From the NCBI RefSeq assembly GCF_041435495.1, contig NZ_CP108644.1, forward strand, positions 7,549,501 to 7,613,500: a stretch of DNA of 64,000 bases, in the 5' to 3' direction. Origin of the DNA: Streptomyces sp. NBC_01116. GTDB taxonomy: Bacteria > Actinomycetota > Actinomycetes > Streptomycetales > Streptomycetaceae. Positions 35,334 to 44,257 of the stretch are shown here, piece after piece. Both the position numbers and the translations under genes were made by a program. Under the pieces are notes generated by a model. It saw nothing but the letters and a program-made list of their open reading frames with translations. It did not search any database and was not told the DNA's origin. Every line of letters begins with the position of its first letter. Positions within the stretch are counted from its first letter, which is position 1.

Positions 35334-36608
35334 ATGAGCTTCAACCGCACGGTGCGCCGACGGCTCGGCACCACGGCCACCGCCGTCGCCGCGATGACCG
35401 CGCTCACCGCGTCCCAGGCCCCGGGGTTCACGCCACCCGTGCCCCGGCAGGGGAAGGCGGCGTCCTCGGACGACGTCGTGTGGAGCGAGGTGCCGGGCGA
35501 CGACGTCTACCACACGGAGTTGCCCCCGCTGCGGTCCCCGAAGCCGCCCGCACCTCTGAAGCCCGGGGCGAAGCCCGATCCGCTCGTGGCCCGCACCTGG
35601 TCCGAGGCGGGCATTCCGGCGACCGTGCTGGCCGCCTACCGCACGGCCGAGAGCGCGCTGCGCCGCGGCGACCCGGGCTGCGGGCTGCCGTGGCACCTGC
35701 TGGCGGCGATCGGCAAGGTCGAGTCGGGCCAGGCGTCCGGCGGGCGGATCGACGCCCGGGGGACGACGCTCACCCCGATCCTCGGCCCCGCGCTCGACGG
35801 CAACGGCTTCGCCCTGATCCGGGACACCGACGACGGGGCGTACGACGGCGACCGCGCCTACGACCGGGCTGTCGGGCCGATGCAGTTCATCCCCTCGACC
35901 TGGGCGTCCTGGGGTGCGGACGGCAACGGCGACGGCCGCCGGGACCCGAACAACATCTACGACGCGGCGCTCGCCGCGGGGCGCTACCTCTGTGCCGGGT
36001 CCCGCGATCTGACCCGCCGCGCCGACCTGGACCGGGCGATCCTCAGCTACAACCGGTCCGACACCTACCTGCGGACCGTGCTGTCCTGGCTGGAGTTCTA
36101 CCGCGGCGGCAGCCATGCGGTCGCCGACGGCGAGGGCGTCCTCCCGGCCAGCCCGGGCCCCGGCGGGAAGACCCCGCCCAGGGCGCCGGTCGGCGGGCCC
36201 GGCGCGCCGGAACGTCCCGGCAAGGGCGACGGAGGCGTCGTCGTCGGCCCGCAGCCCACCCGGCCGCCGACTCCGACACCCACCCCTCGCCCCACGGGCC
36301 CCGGTTCACCGAGCCCGAGCCCCGACCCGACGGACTCCGGCCCCACCGACCCCGGCCCGAGCCCGAGCCCCGACCCGACCGACCCGGGCCCCACCGACCC
36401 GGGCCCGAGCCCCAGCCCCGACCCGACGGACCCCGGCCCCACGGACCCCGGCCCCACCCCCTCGCCCGACCCCGGCGAGACGGGCCCGGGCTGCCCCGAC
36501 GGCACCCCGTCACCGTCCCCGTCGGCGCCTTCTCCGAGCGAGGAGACGCCGGGCGGCCAGGGCGAACCCGGCGATCCCTGTGCGCCGGGCGAAGGGGCCG
36601 GTGGCTGA
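35334..36608 (+). CDS. Secreted lytic transglycosylase with Pro-rich repeat tail
   Basis: 424 residues. After a signal-like N-terminus (TAVAAMTALTASQAPG), the catalytic domain spans ~80-255. It has the general acid Glu in WHLLAAIGKVESGQ, AVGPMQFIPSTWASWG, a calcium-like GADGNGDGRRDPNNIYD loop and AILSYNRSDTYLRTVL. This is the MltB/SLT-type enzyme that cleaves peptidoglycan with 1,6-anhydro formation. The tail (~290-424) is Pro/Ser/Asp-rich with 16-residue repeats, probably a wall-spanning linker. GGAGTGGAG lies before the start. It follows the mce genes by 26 bp and may open the wall for the transporter. Confidence 0.87.
   Translation: MSFNRTVRRRLGTTATAVAAMTALTASQAPGFTPPVPRQGKAASSDDVVWSEVPGDDVYHTELPPLRSPKPPAPLKPGAKPDPLVARTWSEAGIPATVLAAYRTAESALRRGDPGCGLPWHLLAAIGKVESGQASGGRIDARGTTLTPILGPALDGNGFALIRDTDDGAYDGDRAYDRAVGPMQFIPSTWASWGADGNGDGRRDPNNIYDAALAAGRYLCAGSRDLTRRADLDRAILSYNRSDTYLRTVLSWLEFYRGGSHAVADGEGVLPASPGPGGKTPPRAPVGGPGAPERPGKGDGGVVVGPQPTRPPTPTPTPRPTGPGSPSPSPDPTDSGPTDPGPSPSPDPTDPGPTDPGPSPSPDPTDPGPTDPGPTPSPDPGETGPGCPDGTPSPSPSAPSPSEETPGGQGEPGDPCAPGEGAGG
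36312..36465 (+). repeat. 48-bp tandem repeats in the transglycosylase tail
   Basis: Three copies starting at 36312, 36360 and 36408 encode SPSPDPTDPGPTDPGP with few changes, followed by a partial degenerate copy. Confidence 0.85.
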
Positions 36609-36683
36609 GCCCGGAGCCCGGTACGGTCGGCGCGTTTCGCACCAGGCCCGGCACAAGCGCTCCGGGGGCCCGGATAGGCGCAT

Positions 36684-36713
36684 GGCCGGAAATGCTGAGG
36701 CCGGAAATACTTA
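36684..36713. repeat. Tandem 15-bp direct repeat upstream of the lipoprotein gene
   Basis: GGCCGGAAATGCTGA (36684-36698) is followed directly by GGCCGGAAATACTTA (36699-36713), 13 of 15 identical. It lies 80-110 bp before the lipoprotein start and may be a regulatory element. Confidence 0.55.
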
Positions 36714-36793
36714 GGTGGGATTCCGTTTACGGCGGGTACCCGGGATGGCGAAGGCCCGCAGCGGCCCTTCACCATTCTGGGAGGGAAACAGTG

Positions 36794-37519
36794 ATGAAGA
36801 AGGTATTCCTGGCCGTGGTTTCGGTTTCTCTGGGGGCGACCGCACTCGTCGGATGCGGCGGAGAGAAGAGCGGCGACGAGGCGTTCGGCGGAAAGAGCGC
36901 GGATACGATCGCGGCGGACGCGGTGAAGGCGACGCGCGACGCGAAATCCCTACGCGTCACGGGCAACGCGCGACAGAAGGGCGGGAACGAGATAGGTCTC
37001 GATTTCCATGTCGACGATCAGGACCGGTGTACGGGCACGATGACCGGCCGGGGCGCCAAGGCCGACGTCCTCCAGGTCGGCCAGCAGGTCTATGTGCGCG
37101 GTGACAAGAAGTTCTGGCAGAACTCCCTGCAGGGCAGGCCCGGTACCGACGGGGCGATCGAGCAGTTGCAGGACAAGTGGGTGAAGTCCGAACCGGGACA
37201 GTCCGGCACCGAGGGAATGTGTGACAAGCAGGCTTTCCTGGCCTCGCTGGACAGCGACAAGTCCGAGCGGAAGGGATTGAAGAAGGGGGACACCTCGGAA
37301 ATCGACGGGCAGTCGGTACTGGCCCTGGAGAAGAAGCAGCCGGGTGGTGAGAAGATCACCATGTATGTCGCCACCGAGGGCGATCCCTTTATCCTCAAAG
37401 CGGTCACCGAGGGCGGAGACGCACCGGGTGAGATCGTGCTGAGCGATTACAACAAGAAGGTCGACGCGCAGGCGCCGGCCGACGCCGACGTGGTCGACCC
37501 GAAGAAGATCACTGCCTGA
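36794..37519 (+). CDS. Lipoprotein of the LppX/LprG type
   Basis: 241 residues. A lipoprotein signal peptide ends in the lipobox ALVGC (Cys21). The mature part (residues ~38-230: TIAADAVKATRDAKSLRVTG, CTGTMTGRGAKADVLQVGQQ, VYVRGDKKFW) resembles LppX/LprA/F/G proteins, which hold lipids in a hydrophobic pocket. GGGAGGGAA precedes the ATG. It follows the mce block after a 185-bp gap that probably carries its own promoter. Codon use is a little less GC-biased than in the neighbours. A role in passing lipid to or from the Mce complex is inferred. Confidence 0.85.
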   Translation: MKKVFLAVVSVSLGATALVGCGGEKSGDEAFGGKSADTIAADAVKATRDAKSLRVTGNARQKGGNEIGLDFHVDDQDRCTGTMTGRGAKADVLQVGQQVYVRGDKKFWQNSLQGRPGTDGAIEQLQDKWVKSEPGQSGTEGMCDKQAFLASLDSDKSERKGLKKGDTSEIDGQSVLALEKKQPGGEKITMYVATEGDPFILKAVTEGGDAPGEIVLSDYNKKVDAQAPADADVVDPKKITA

Positions 37520-37596
37520 CCGGGAAAGCGAATGACGCGTGAGGCGTGACGCATGACGCCTTTCGTGGGGTGTGTTTCCGACCCCGGCACGCGGAA

Positions 37597-37620
37597 CCCC
37601 TCTCCCTTCCCCCGAGAGGG
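37597..37620. terminator. Hairpin between convergent lipoprotein and PPK2 genes
   Basis: CCCTCTC (37598-37604) pairs with GAGAGGG (37614-37620) across a C-rich loop, 80 bp after the lipoprotein stop. Confidence 0.4.
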
Positions 37621-37655
37621 AGGGGGCCGGTGCCGTGGGGAGGAACGCTCCGGGG

Positions 37656-38624
37656 TCACGCCCGCCCGGGATGGTCGCCCGGCCCGTGGGCCCCGCCGGT
37701 CAGGGGGGTGGGTGAGAGATCCGTCCGCTCCTCACCCGGCTCCAACAAGGTGTCCGCGGGACCGACGATGAGCGGATCCGGGGCGCCCACGGCCTTCTCG
37801 TCCTTGCTGTCGTAGTCGAAACGCCACAGCAGGCTGCGCATCGCCTCCAGCCGGCCGCGCTTCTTGTCGTTGTTCTTGACCACGGTCCACGGCGCGCACG
37901 CGGTGTCCGTGGCCCGGAACATCTCGACCTTCGCGGCGGTGTACTCGTCCCAGAGATCCAGGGAGGCCACGTCGGTCGGCGACAGCTTCCACTGGCGTAC
38001 CGGGTCGACCTGCCGGATCGCGAAGCGGGTCCGCTGCTCACCGCGGGAGACCGAGAACCAGAACTTCACCAGCAGGACGCCGTCATCGACCAGCATCCGC
38101 TCGAACTGCGGGGCCTGCTTCAGGAAGTGCTCGTACTGCTCCGGTGTGCAGAAGTCCATCACGCGCTCCACCCCGGCCCGGTTGTACCAGGAGCGGTCGA
38201 AGAAGACGATCTCGCCGGCGGTCGGAAGATGCGCCACATACCGCTGGAAGTACCACTGCCCGCTCTCCCGCTCGGTGGGCTTCTCCAGGGCGACCACGCG
38301 CGCCCCACGCGGATTGAGCCGCTCGGTGAACCGCTGGATCGTTCCGCCCTTGCCCGCCGCGTCGCGGCCCTCGCACAGGACCACCAGCCGCTGCCCGCTC
38401 TCGCGGACCCACCGCTGGAGCTTCAGGAGCTCGATCTGGAGGAATCGTTTCTCCCGTTCGTACTCCCTGCGGCGCACCCGCCGGTCGTACGGATGGTTCT
38501 CCCGCCACGTCTCCAGAGGACGGCCCTGCTCGTCGAGGAGCACGGGCTGCTCGGGGCGCCGGCCGTCGACGGTCAGCCCCTTCAGCAGCTCCGCGGGTTC
38601 GGTGTTCCGGCCGTCGTCGGTCAT
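37656..38624 (-). CDS. ppk2: Polyphosphate kinase 2
   Basis: 322 residues. PPK2 enzymes transfer phosphate between polyphosphate and nucleoside di- or monophosphates. Walker A is CEGRDAAGKGGTIQ, Walker B region is FFDRSWYNRAGVER, and the lid region VDPVRQWKLSPTDVASLDLW and APWTVVKNNDKKRGRL are family signatures. The length matches single-domain class I members, which mainly make NTPs from NDPs. ATG 38624 has GGGGA upstream. The frame continues open to 40898 but without signals; that part lies over other genes. Confidence 0.92.
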   Translation of the reverse strand: MTDDGRNTEPAELLKGLTVDGRRPEQPVLLDEQGRPLETWRENHPYDRRVRRREYEREKRFLQIELLKLQRWVRESGQRLVVLCEGRDAAGKGGTIQRFTERLNPRGARVVALEKPTERESGQWYFQRYVAHLPTAGEIVFFDRSWYNRAGVERVMDFCTPEQYEHFLKQAPQFERMLVDDGVLLVKFWFSVSRGEQRTRFAIRQVDPVRQWKLSPTDVASLDLWDEYTAAKVEMFRATDTACAPWTVVKNNDKKRGRLEAMRSLLWRFDYDSKDEKAVGAPDPLIVGPADTLLEPGEERTDLSPTPLTGGAHGPGDHPGRA

Positions 38625-38758
38625 GGTCGTGTCCCCGTTCGCTTCGCATGGTCCGGTGCGGCGGGAGAGGGCCCACCCGCCGCGGATGAGCCCTCTCCCG
38701 CACGGGAATCTTCCCCGGAAGCCGCCGGGCATGTCCGAGCCGGCGCGCTGATCCGGGG

Positions 38759-39820
38759 TCAGCCGCCCGACAGCACCTCGGACAGGTCGAAGGAGACGAC
38801 CTCCTCCAACTGCGCGTATGTACAGCCGGCGGGGGACCGGTCCGGCCGCCACCGACGGAACTGGGTGGTGTGCCGGAACCGGTCGCCCTCCATGTGGTCG
38901 TAGGCCACCTCGCACACCCGCTCCGGGCGCAGCGGCACCCAGGACTGGTCCTTCCTGCCCGACCAGCGGTTCTGCGTCCCCGGCAGCCGGGACCGCTCGT
39001 GCGCCGCCGCCTCCGCCCAGGCGCCCCACGGGTGCTCGGCGAACCCGACGCGCAGCGGAGCGAGTTCCTCGGCCAGTTCGGCGCGCCGCTTCATCGGGAA
39101 GGCCGCGCAGACCCCGACGTGCTGGAGCACGCCGTCGGCGTCGTACAGGCCGAGCAGGAGCGAACCGACGACCGGGCCGCTCTTGTGCTCGCGATAGCCC
39201 GCCACCACGACGTCGGCGGTCCGCTCGTGCTTGATCTTGTACATCGCCCGGGCGTCCGGCCGGTAGGGGAGATCGAGCGGTTTCGCCACGACCCCGTCGA
39301 GCCCGGCCCCCTCGTACCGGTCGAACCACTCCCGGGCGACCTCGATGTCCGTGGTGGCCGGGGCGAGGAACACGGGCGCGGACGCTTCCGAGAGCGCGGC
39401 CCTCAGCACGTCCCGCCGGTCCGCCTGCCGGGTGGGGAGAAGCGAGGTGTCGTCGACGGCGAGGACGTCGAAGGCGATCAGGCTCGCCGGGGTCTGCTCG
39501 GCGAGCAGACGCACCCGGGAGTCCGCCGGATGGATGCGCTCGCCGAGCCGCTCGAAGTCGAGCCGTCCCTCGTGGGCGATGACGATCTCCCCGTCGATCA
39601 CACAGCGCGGCGGGAGGTTCTCCCGTACGACGTCGACCAGGTCGGGGAAGTAGCGGGTCAGGGACTTGCCCGTGCGGCTGCCGATCTCCACCTCGTCGCC
39701 GTCCCGGTACACGATCGCCCGGAAGCCGTCCCACTTCGCCTCGTAGCTCATGCCCGGCGGGATCTTGGCGACCGACTTGGCGAGCATCGGCTTCACGGGC
39801 GGCATCACCGGCAGGTCCAT
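38759..39820 (-). CDS. ligC: ATP-dependent DNA ligase (LigC/LigD-ligase type)
   Basis: 353 residues. The nucleotidyl-transfer Lys is Lys29 in YEAKWDGFRAI. Further ligase motifs are VIDGEIVI, LIAFDVLAVD, LDGVVAKPLD and MYKIKHERTADVVVAGY, followed by an OB-fold domain. It seals nicks and double-strand ends in the Ku-dependent end-joining or base-repair pathway. It is divergent from a LigD-type polymerase, with only 76 bp between start codons. CAGAAT lies 6 bp before the ATG, so the transcript is probably leaderless. Confidence 0.92.
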   Translation of the reverse strand: MDLPVMPPVKPMLAKSVAKIPPGMSYEAKWDGFRAIVYRDGDEVEIGSRTGKSLTRYFPDLVDVVRENLPPRCVIDGEIVIAHEGRLDFERLGERIHPADSRVRLLAEQTPASLIAFDVLAVDDTSLLPTRQADRRDVLRAALSEASAPVFLAPATTDIEVAREWFDRYEGAGLDGVVAKPLDLPYRPDARAMYKIKHERTADVVVAGYREHKSGPVVGSLLLGLYDADGVLQHVGVCAAFPMKRRAELAEELAPLRVGFAEHPWGAWAEAAAHERSRLPGTQNRWSGRKDQSWVPLRPERVCEVAYDHMEGDRFRHTTQFRRWRPDRSPAGCTYAQLEEVVSFDLSEVLSGG

Positions 39821-39896
39821 GCGCCGATTCTGGACCGCGGCCCCGCCCGTGTCTCCCGATGTGCGGCATATGTGCGACCGGCCTACGGTGGCCGTC
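39821..39896. promoter_or_regulatory. Short divergent promoter region with two leaderless-type -10 boxes
   Basis: On the minus strand CAGAAT (complement at 39827-39832) lies 6 bp before the ligase ATG. On the plus strand TACGGT (39884-39889) lies 7 bp before the polymerase ATG. Neither gene has a ribosome-binding site, so both messages probably begin at the start codon. Confidence 0.5.
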
Positions 39897-40940
39897 ATGG
39901 GAGCAGCGGTGGAGCTGGACGCGGGCGGACGGGCCGTGAGGCTGTCCAACCCGGACAAGGTGTACTTCCCGGAGAAGGGCTACACCAAGAGGGACGTGGC
40001 CGAGTACTTCCTGGCGGTGGGGCCGGGGATCACCCGGGCCCTGAACCACCGGCCGACCACGCTCCAGCGCTTCGTCGACGGGGTCGAGGGCGACTTCTTC
40101 TACCAGAAGCGCGCCCCGAAGAACCTTCCCGAGTGGATCCCCACCGCCCGCATCGCCTTCCCGAGCGGCCGGCCCGCCGACGAGATCTGCCCCACCGAGC
40201 CCGCCGCCGTGATCTGGGCCGCCAACCTCGGCACCCTCACCTTCCACCCCTGGCCGGTCCGCGCCGGGGACACCGACCACCCGGACGAACTCCGCATCGA
40301 CCTGGACCCGCAGCCCGGCACCGACTACGCGGACGCCGTCACCGCCGCCCATGAGCTGCGTTCCGTCCTGGAGGACCACGGCGTACGCGGCTGGCCCAAG
40401 ACCTCCGGCGGCCGGGGCATCCACGTCTTCGTGCCCATCGAGCCGGCCTGGACCTTCACCGAGGTCCGGCGCGCCACCATCGCCGTAGGGCGGGAGCTGG
40501 AGCGGCGGATGCCCGATCGGGTGACGACCGCCTGGTGGAAGGAGGAGCGCGGTGAGCGGATCTTCGTCGACTTCAACCAGACCGCCCGCGACCGCACCAT
40601 CGCCTCCGCCTACTCCGTACGTCCCTTCCCGCACGCCCCGGTCTCCGCACCGCTGCGCTGGGAGGAGGTCGACGACGCCGAACCGCGCGACTTCGACATC
40701 GTCACGCTCCCGGCGCGCTACGCCGAACTCGGCGACGTCCACGCCGACATGGACCAGGAGGCGTTCCGGCTCGACGCCCTGCTGGAGCTGGCCGACCGGG
40801 ACGAGAAGGAGCGCGGGCTCGGCGACATGCCCTATCCGCCGGAGTATCCGAAGATGCCCGGCGAACCCAAGCGCGTCCAGCCCAGCCGGGCCCGCCACGA
40901 AGACGGCGACGGCAGCGACGGCGGCGGCGGGACGGCGTGA
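39897..40940 (+). CDS. LigD-type polymerase/primase (PrimPol) domain protein
   Basis: 347 residues, a stand-alone LigD polymerase domain. Metal-binding carboxylates are Asp135 and Asp137 (LRIDLDPQPG) and Asp225 (IFVDFNQTARD). SGGRGIHVFVPI and QKRAPKNLPEWI are typical of the family. These enzymes add ribonucleotides or fill gaps at double-strand breaks together with Ku and a ligase, here the divergent neighbour. The C-terminus (~30 residues) is charged and disordered. No Ku gene is in the window. Confidence 0.92.
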   Translation: MGAAVELDAGGRAVRLSNPDKVYFPEKGYTKRDVAEYFLAVGPGITRALNHRPTTLQRFVDGVEGDFFYQKRAPKNLPEWIPTARIAFPSGRPADEICPTEPAAVIWAANLGTLTFHPWPVRAGDTDHPDELRIDLDPQPGTDYADAVTAAHELRSVLEDHGVRGWPKTSGGRGIHVFVPIEPAWTFTEVRRATIAVGRELERRMPDRVTTAWWKEERGERIFVDFNQTARDRTIASAYSVRPFPHAPVSAPLRWEEVDDAEPRDFDIVTLPARYAELGDVHADMDQEAFRLDALLELADRDEKERGLGDMPYPPEYPKMPGEPKRVQPSRARHEDGDGSDGGGGTA

Positions 40941-42004
40941 GCGGGAGCGGTGACCGGCGCGGCGCGCACGGGCGGACCCCGACCCTCCGCGAGCGCTGGG
41001 AGGCGTACAAGCACAGCCCGTTCCTCCCCGCGACCGTCCTCGTCCTGATCGTCGCCGCCGCGGCCGGTCTCTTCGCCGGCTCCTACACGTACGCGATGGC
41101 CGACCCCACTCCGCACCGCATCCCCGCGGCCCTGGTCACCCGACCGGAGCCGGCGCGCGGCGCGGCGTTCGTCGCCGGCATGGAGAAGGCCCTGGACGCC
41201 TCGCTCGAACTGCGCGACTATCCCGACGTCGCCGAGGCCCGCCGCGCCATGGACGAGCAGAAGGTCTTCGCGATCGTGCGCGCGTCCGACGGGGGAGTGG
41301 CCCTCGACGTCGCCGGAGCCTCCGGAGCCTCCGTGGCCGAGCTGCTCGGCAAGGCGGGCCTGGAGGTGGGCGAGGCCACCGGGGTCGAGGTCACGGTCCG
41401 GGACATCAAGCCGCTCCAGCGGGGCGACCCGCGCGGGCTCGCCCTCTTCTACATCTCGCTGGCCGCCGTGATCATGGGCTTCCTCGGCGCGATCCAGCTC
41501 AGCGTGCACGCCCACGGGCTGAACCCGGCCGAACGCATCGCCTTCACCGTCGCCTACGCCCTGCTCGGCGGGTTCGCCATCGCGGCGGCCGTGGACTGGT
41601 GGCTCGGGGCGGTGGACCTGCCGTTCGTCCAGTCCTGGCTGATCCTGGCGTTCACGATGTTCACCTCCGGCATGGTCTTCACCATGTTCAACACGTTGAT
41701 GGGCCGCTGGGCGATGATCCCCACCTGGGGCGTCATGGTGCTGCTCGGCAACCCGTCCTCCGGCGGCGCGGTGTCCTGGCCGCTGCTGCCCTCGGCGCTC
41801 GGGCACATCGGCCGCTGGCTGCCGCCGGGCGCCTCCGTCAACGCCCAGCACACCGCCGTCTACTACCAGGGCCACCAGTTCGTCTTCCCGTACCTGGTCC
41901 TCGCCGGCTGGGCGCTGGTCTCCTGCACGGTGTTCTGGGTGTGGCGCCACCGACACCCCGGTGGCCGCGCCCGCACGCCGGAGCACGCGGACGCGGCCAC
42001 CTGA
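40937..42004 (+). CDS. Multi-pass membrane protein, ABC-2/DUF3533-like
   Basis: 355 residues. A first helix (FLPATVLVLIVAAAAGLFAG), then an extracytoplasmic domain of ~110 residues with TRPEPARGAAFVAGMEKALD, and five more helices from ~residue 165. This layout resembles YhgE/Pip- or ABC-2-like membrane proteins involved in export. The GTG start overlaps the polymerase stop (GTGA). No ATPase is adjacent. The function is unknown, and co-transcription with a repair polymerase may be accidental. Confidence 0.8.
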   Translation: MSGSGDRRGAHGRTPTLRERWEAYKHSPFLPATVLVLIVAAAAGLFAGSYTYAMADPTPHRIPAALVTRPEPARGAAFVAGMEKALDASLELRDYPDVAEARRAMDEQKVFAIVRASDGGVALDVAGASGASVAELLGKAGLEVGEATGVEVTVRDIKPLQRGDPRGLALFYISLAAVIMGFLGAIQLSVHAHGLNPAERIAFTVAYALLGGFAIAAAVDWWLGAVDLPFVQSWLILAFTMFTSGMVFTMFNTLMGRWAMIPTWGVMVLLGNPSSGGAVSWPLLPSALGHIGRWLPPGASVNAQHTAVYYQGHQFVFPYLVLAGWALVSCTVFWVWRHRHPGGRARTPEHADAAT

Positions 42005-42019
42005 GACCGTTGGAGCGGG

Positions 42020-44257
42020 TTACAGCTCCTTGATCCGGATGTCGCGGTACGAGATGACGTCGGTGACGCCGTGCACCTGGAGCCCGATGTAACCGGAGGC
42101 GAACCGCCGGCCGTCGGTGCCCGGGTCGTCGCCCCGCGGCGGCTCGAAGAGCTGACCGCCGGTGTTGTCGAACTCGTTGATCAGGACACCGTTGCGGTAG
42201 ATCTCGTAGTGCTGGTCCACCACCTTGATCTCGTAGTCGTTCCAGGTGCCCTTCGGGGTGACCCCGGCGCCGCCGAGCCCCACCCGGTCGAAGCCGTACA
42301 CGGAGCCGGTCTTGTACATGTCGCCGTCCGGCCGGTCGTTGATCTGGATCTCATGGCCGTACTTGATGGCGACCCACTCCGGACGCGACTCCTCCGGGTG
42401 GTCGTGGACCTTCGGGAAGCGGACGAAGACCCCGCCGTTGGCGTTGCCGCCGCCGGGGGCGTCGTCCCGCCACTGGAGCTTGAGCGAGTAGTCGCCGTAG
42501 GCCCGGTTCGGCAGCCACAGCATGCCCATCCCGCCCACCGTGGTGGAGCTGGTGATGGAGCCCTCCTCCTCGTTCAGCTCGAACTTGCCGCCGCCCACGT
42601 GGCTCCACTTGGCGAGCGAGGCCGCCGTGCCGTCGAAGAGCTTGGTGTAGCCCTCGGACTGGCCCGGCTTCCCGATGCCCGACTGCTTGGCGGCCTGGTT
42701 GATCGCCCGGCGCTCGCGCTGGTCGATGACGCCGTCGGCCTTCAGCTGGTCGAGCACCTTCGTCACGTGCTTGAGGAACAGCGCGTGGGAGGACCAGTCC
42801 TTCTCGTCCTCGATCAGCTCGTTGATCGTGCAGCGGTTGCGGGTGATCCGGTTCGGCACGCCCGTGTCGACCGTGCCGACGAAGACGGTGTGCCGCTCGT
42901 CGAACTCCGCGCAGTTCGGCGCGGGGACCCCGCCGCCCTGGGCGATGGTGAACGACACCTTCTTCGCCTCGGAGGTGTTGCCCGCCTTGTCGGTCGCCCG
43001 GTGGGCGATGGAGTGGTGGCCGACCCGGTCGACGATCACCGGGGTGGTGTACGCGAGGTAGGGACCGCCGTCGAGGCTGTACTCGACCTTGTCCACGCCC
43101 GAGTCGTCGTCGGTCGCCGAGACGGTGGCCTTGGCGCTGGTGATGAACGCGCCGTCGCTGTTCTTGTCGCCCTCGACCTTCACCGAGGTCTCCGGAGCCG
43201 TCCGGTCCTGCGACGGCGGCTCGACCACGGTGAAGTCGACGGCCTTCTCGTCCGCCACGTTGCCCGACCGGTCGGTGGCCCGGTAGCGGACCTGGTGCTC
43301 GCCCACCTCGTGGACCATCACCGGTGCGGTGTACGGCTTCCACTCACCGGCCGCGCCGAGCGCGTACTCGATGGTGTTGACGCCGGACCCGGTGTCGGAC
43401 GCGGTCACGGTGACCGTGGCCATCCCCAGGTACGCGCCCGCGTCGTCCTTCTCGCCCGAGACGGTCGCCGAGGTCTCCGGCGGCGTCTCGTCGTCGGTCG
43501 GCGGCGCGGCGACCGCGAAGTCGACGGACTTCTCCGCCGCCACGTTGCCCGCCTTGTCGGTGGCCCGGTAGCGGACCGTGTGGTCGCCGACCTCGTTCAC
43601 CACGACGGGCGCGGTGTAGGGCTGCCACTCGCCGTCCGCCCCGAGGGCGAACTCGACGGTGTCGACGCCGGAGCCCGCGTCGGTGGCCTCGATGCCCACC
43701 GTGGCCTGGCCGATGTACGCGCCGTCACCGTTCTGGTCGCCGTCGACCTTCGCCGAGGTCGCGGGGGCCTCGGTGTCCTCGCCGCTGCCCTCGGTGACGG
43801 TCAGGATGCCCTGCATCATGCCGTGGCCGGGGATCGTGCAGTGGTAGAAGTACCGGCCGGGCGACAGCGTGACCTCCACGCTGTGCTTGCCGCCCTCGGC
43901 GTCGCCCGGGTTGGCCAGGATGTTCAGCTGGACGTCGTTGTTGAACTCCGGGTCCGACACGCTGAACGTCAGCGTGTGCGGCATGCTCGTCGTGTTCCCG
44001 GTGGCCGTGCTGTTCTCGAAGACGATGGTCGCCTTGCCGGCCACCGCCGTCTTCGGCGCGGACAGATAGCGGTCGATCGGGTCGCCCGCGGTCCAGGTCA
44101 GCACCTGGTCGGCGGCGGCCGCCCGGGGAGCGTCGTCCCCCTTGCCGTACGCGGCCGTCGAGGTCAGTCCGAGGACCATCAGGAGGGAGGCCAGCAGGGC
44201 CACCCAGAAGCTCGGCGGACGGTGCCGTCCGCGTGCGAGGTGCGGTCGAGGTCTCAC
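42020..44257 (-). CDS. Secreted cupredoxin / Ig-like repeat / DUF1080 protein
   Basis: 745 residues. The GTG start at 44257 overlaps the previous stop (GTGA). After a signal peptide (WVALLASLLMVLGLTSTAAYG) comes a blue-copper domain (~45-160) with likely ligands His (SMPHTLTF) and the Cys-His-Met cluster in YFYHCTIPGHGMMQG. Three ~90-residue OmpL47-like repeats follow (each with DTVEFALG/NTIEYALG and VRYRATDKAGNVA). After a helical linker the C-terminus (~555-745) is a DUF1080 / 3-keto-disaccharide hydrolase domain (GYTKLFDGT, GNANGGVFVRFP, YGHEIQINDRPDG, YIGLQVHG). It probably binds or cleaves oxidised sugars outside the cell. Confidence 0.87.
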   Translation of the reverse strand: MRPRPHLARGRHRPPSFWVALLASLLMVLGLTSTAAYGKGDDAPRAAAADQVLTWTAGDPIDRYLSAPKTAVAGKATIVFENSTATGNTTSMPHTLTFSVSDPEFNNDVQLNILANPGDAEGGKHSVEVTLSPGRYFYHCTIPGHGMMQGILTVTEGSGEDTEAPATSAKVDGDQNGDGAYIGQATVGIEATDAGSGVDTVEFALGADGEWQPYTAPVVVNEVGDHTVRYRATDKAGNVAAEKSVDFAVAAPPTDDETPPETSATVSGEKDDAGAYLGMATVTVTASDTGSGVNTIEYALGAAGEWKPYTAPVMVHEVGEHQVRYRATDRSGNVADEKAVDFTVVEPPSQDRTAPETSVKVEGDKNSDGAFITSAKATVSATDDDSGVDKVEYSLDGGPYLAYTTPVIVDRVGHHSIAHRATDKAGNTSEAKKVSFTIAQGGGVPAPNCAEFDERHTVFVGTVDTGVPNRITRNRCTINELIEDEKDWSSHALFLKHVTKVLDQLKADGVIDQRERRAINQAAKQSGIGKPGQSEGYTKLFDGTAASLAKWSHVGGGKFELNEEEGSITSSTTVGGMGMLWLPNRAYGDYSLKLQWRDDAPGGGNANGGVFVRFPKVHDHPEESRPEWVAIKYGHEIQINDRPDGDMYKTGSVYGFDRVGLGGAGVTPKGTWNDYEIKVVDQHYEIYRNGVLINEFDNTGGQLFEPPRGDDPGTDGRRFASGYIGLQVHGVTDVISYRDIRIKEL

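Noticed and set aside
38625..40898. Extension of the PPK2 frame far upstream
   Set aside because: The PPK2 family length fits the ATG at 38624. The extension covers the ligase and polymerase genes in the wrong frame or strand.
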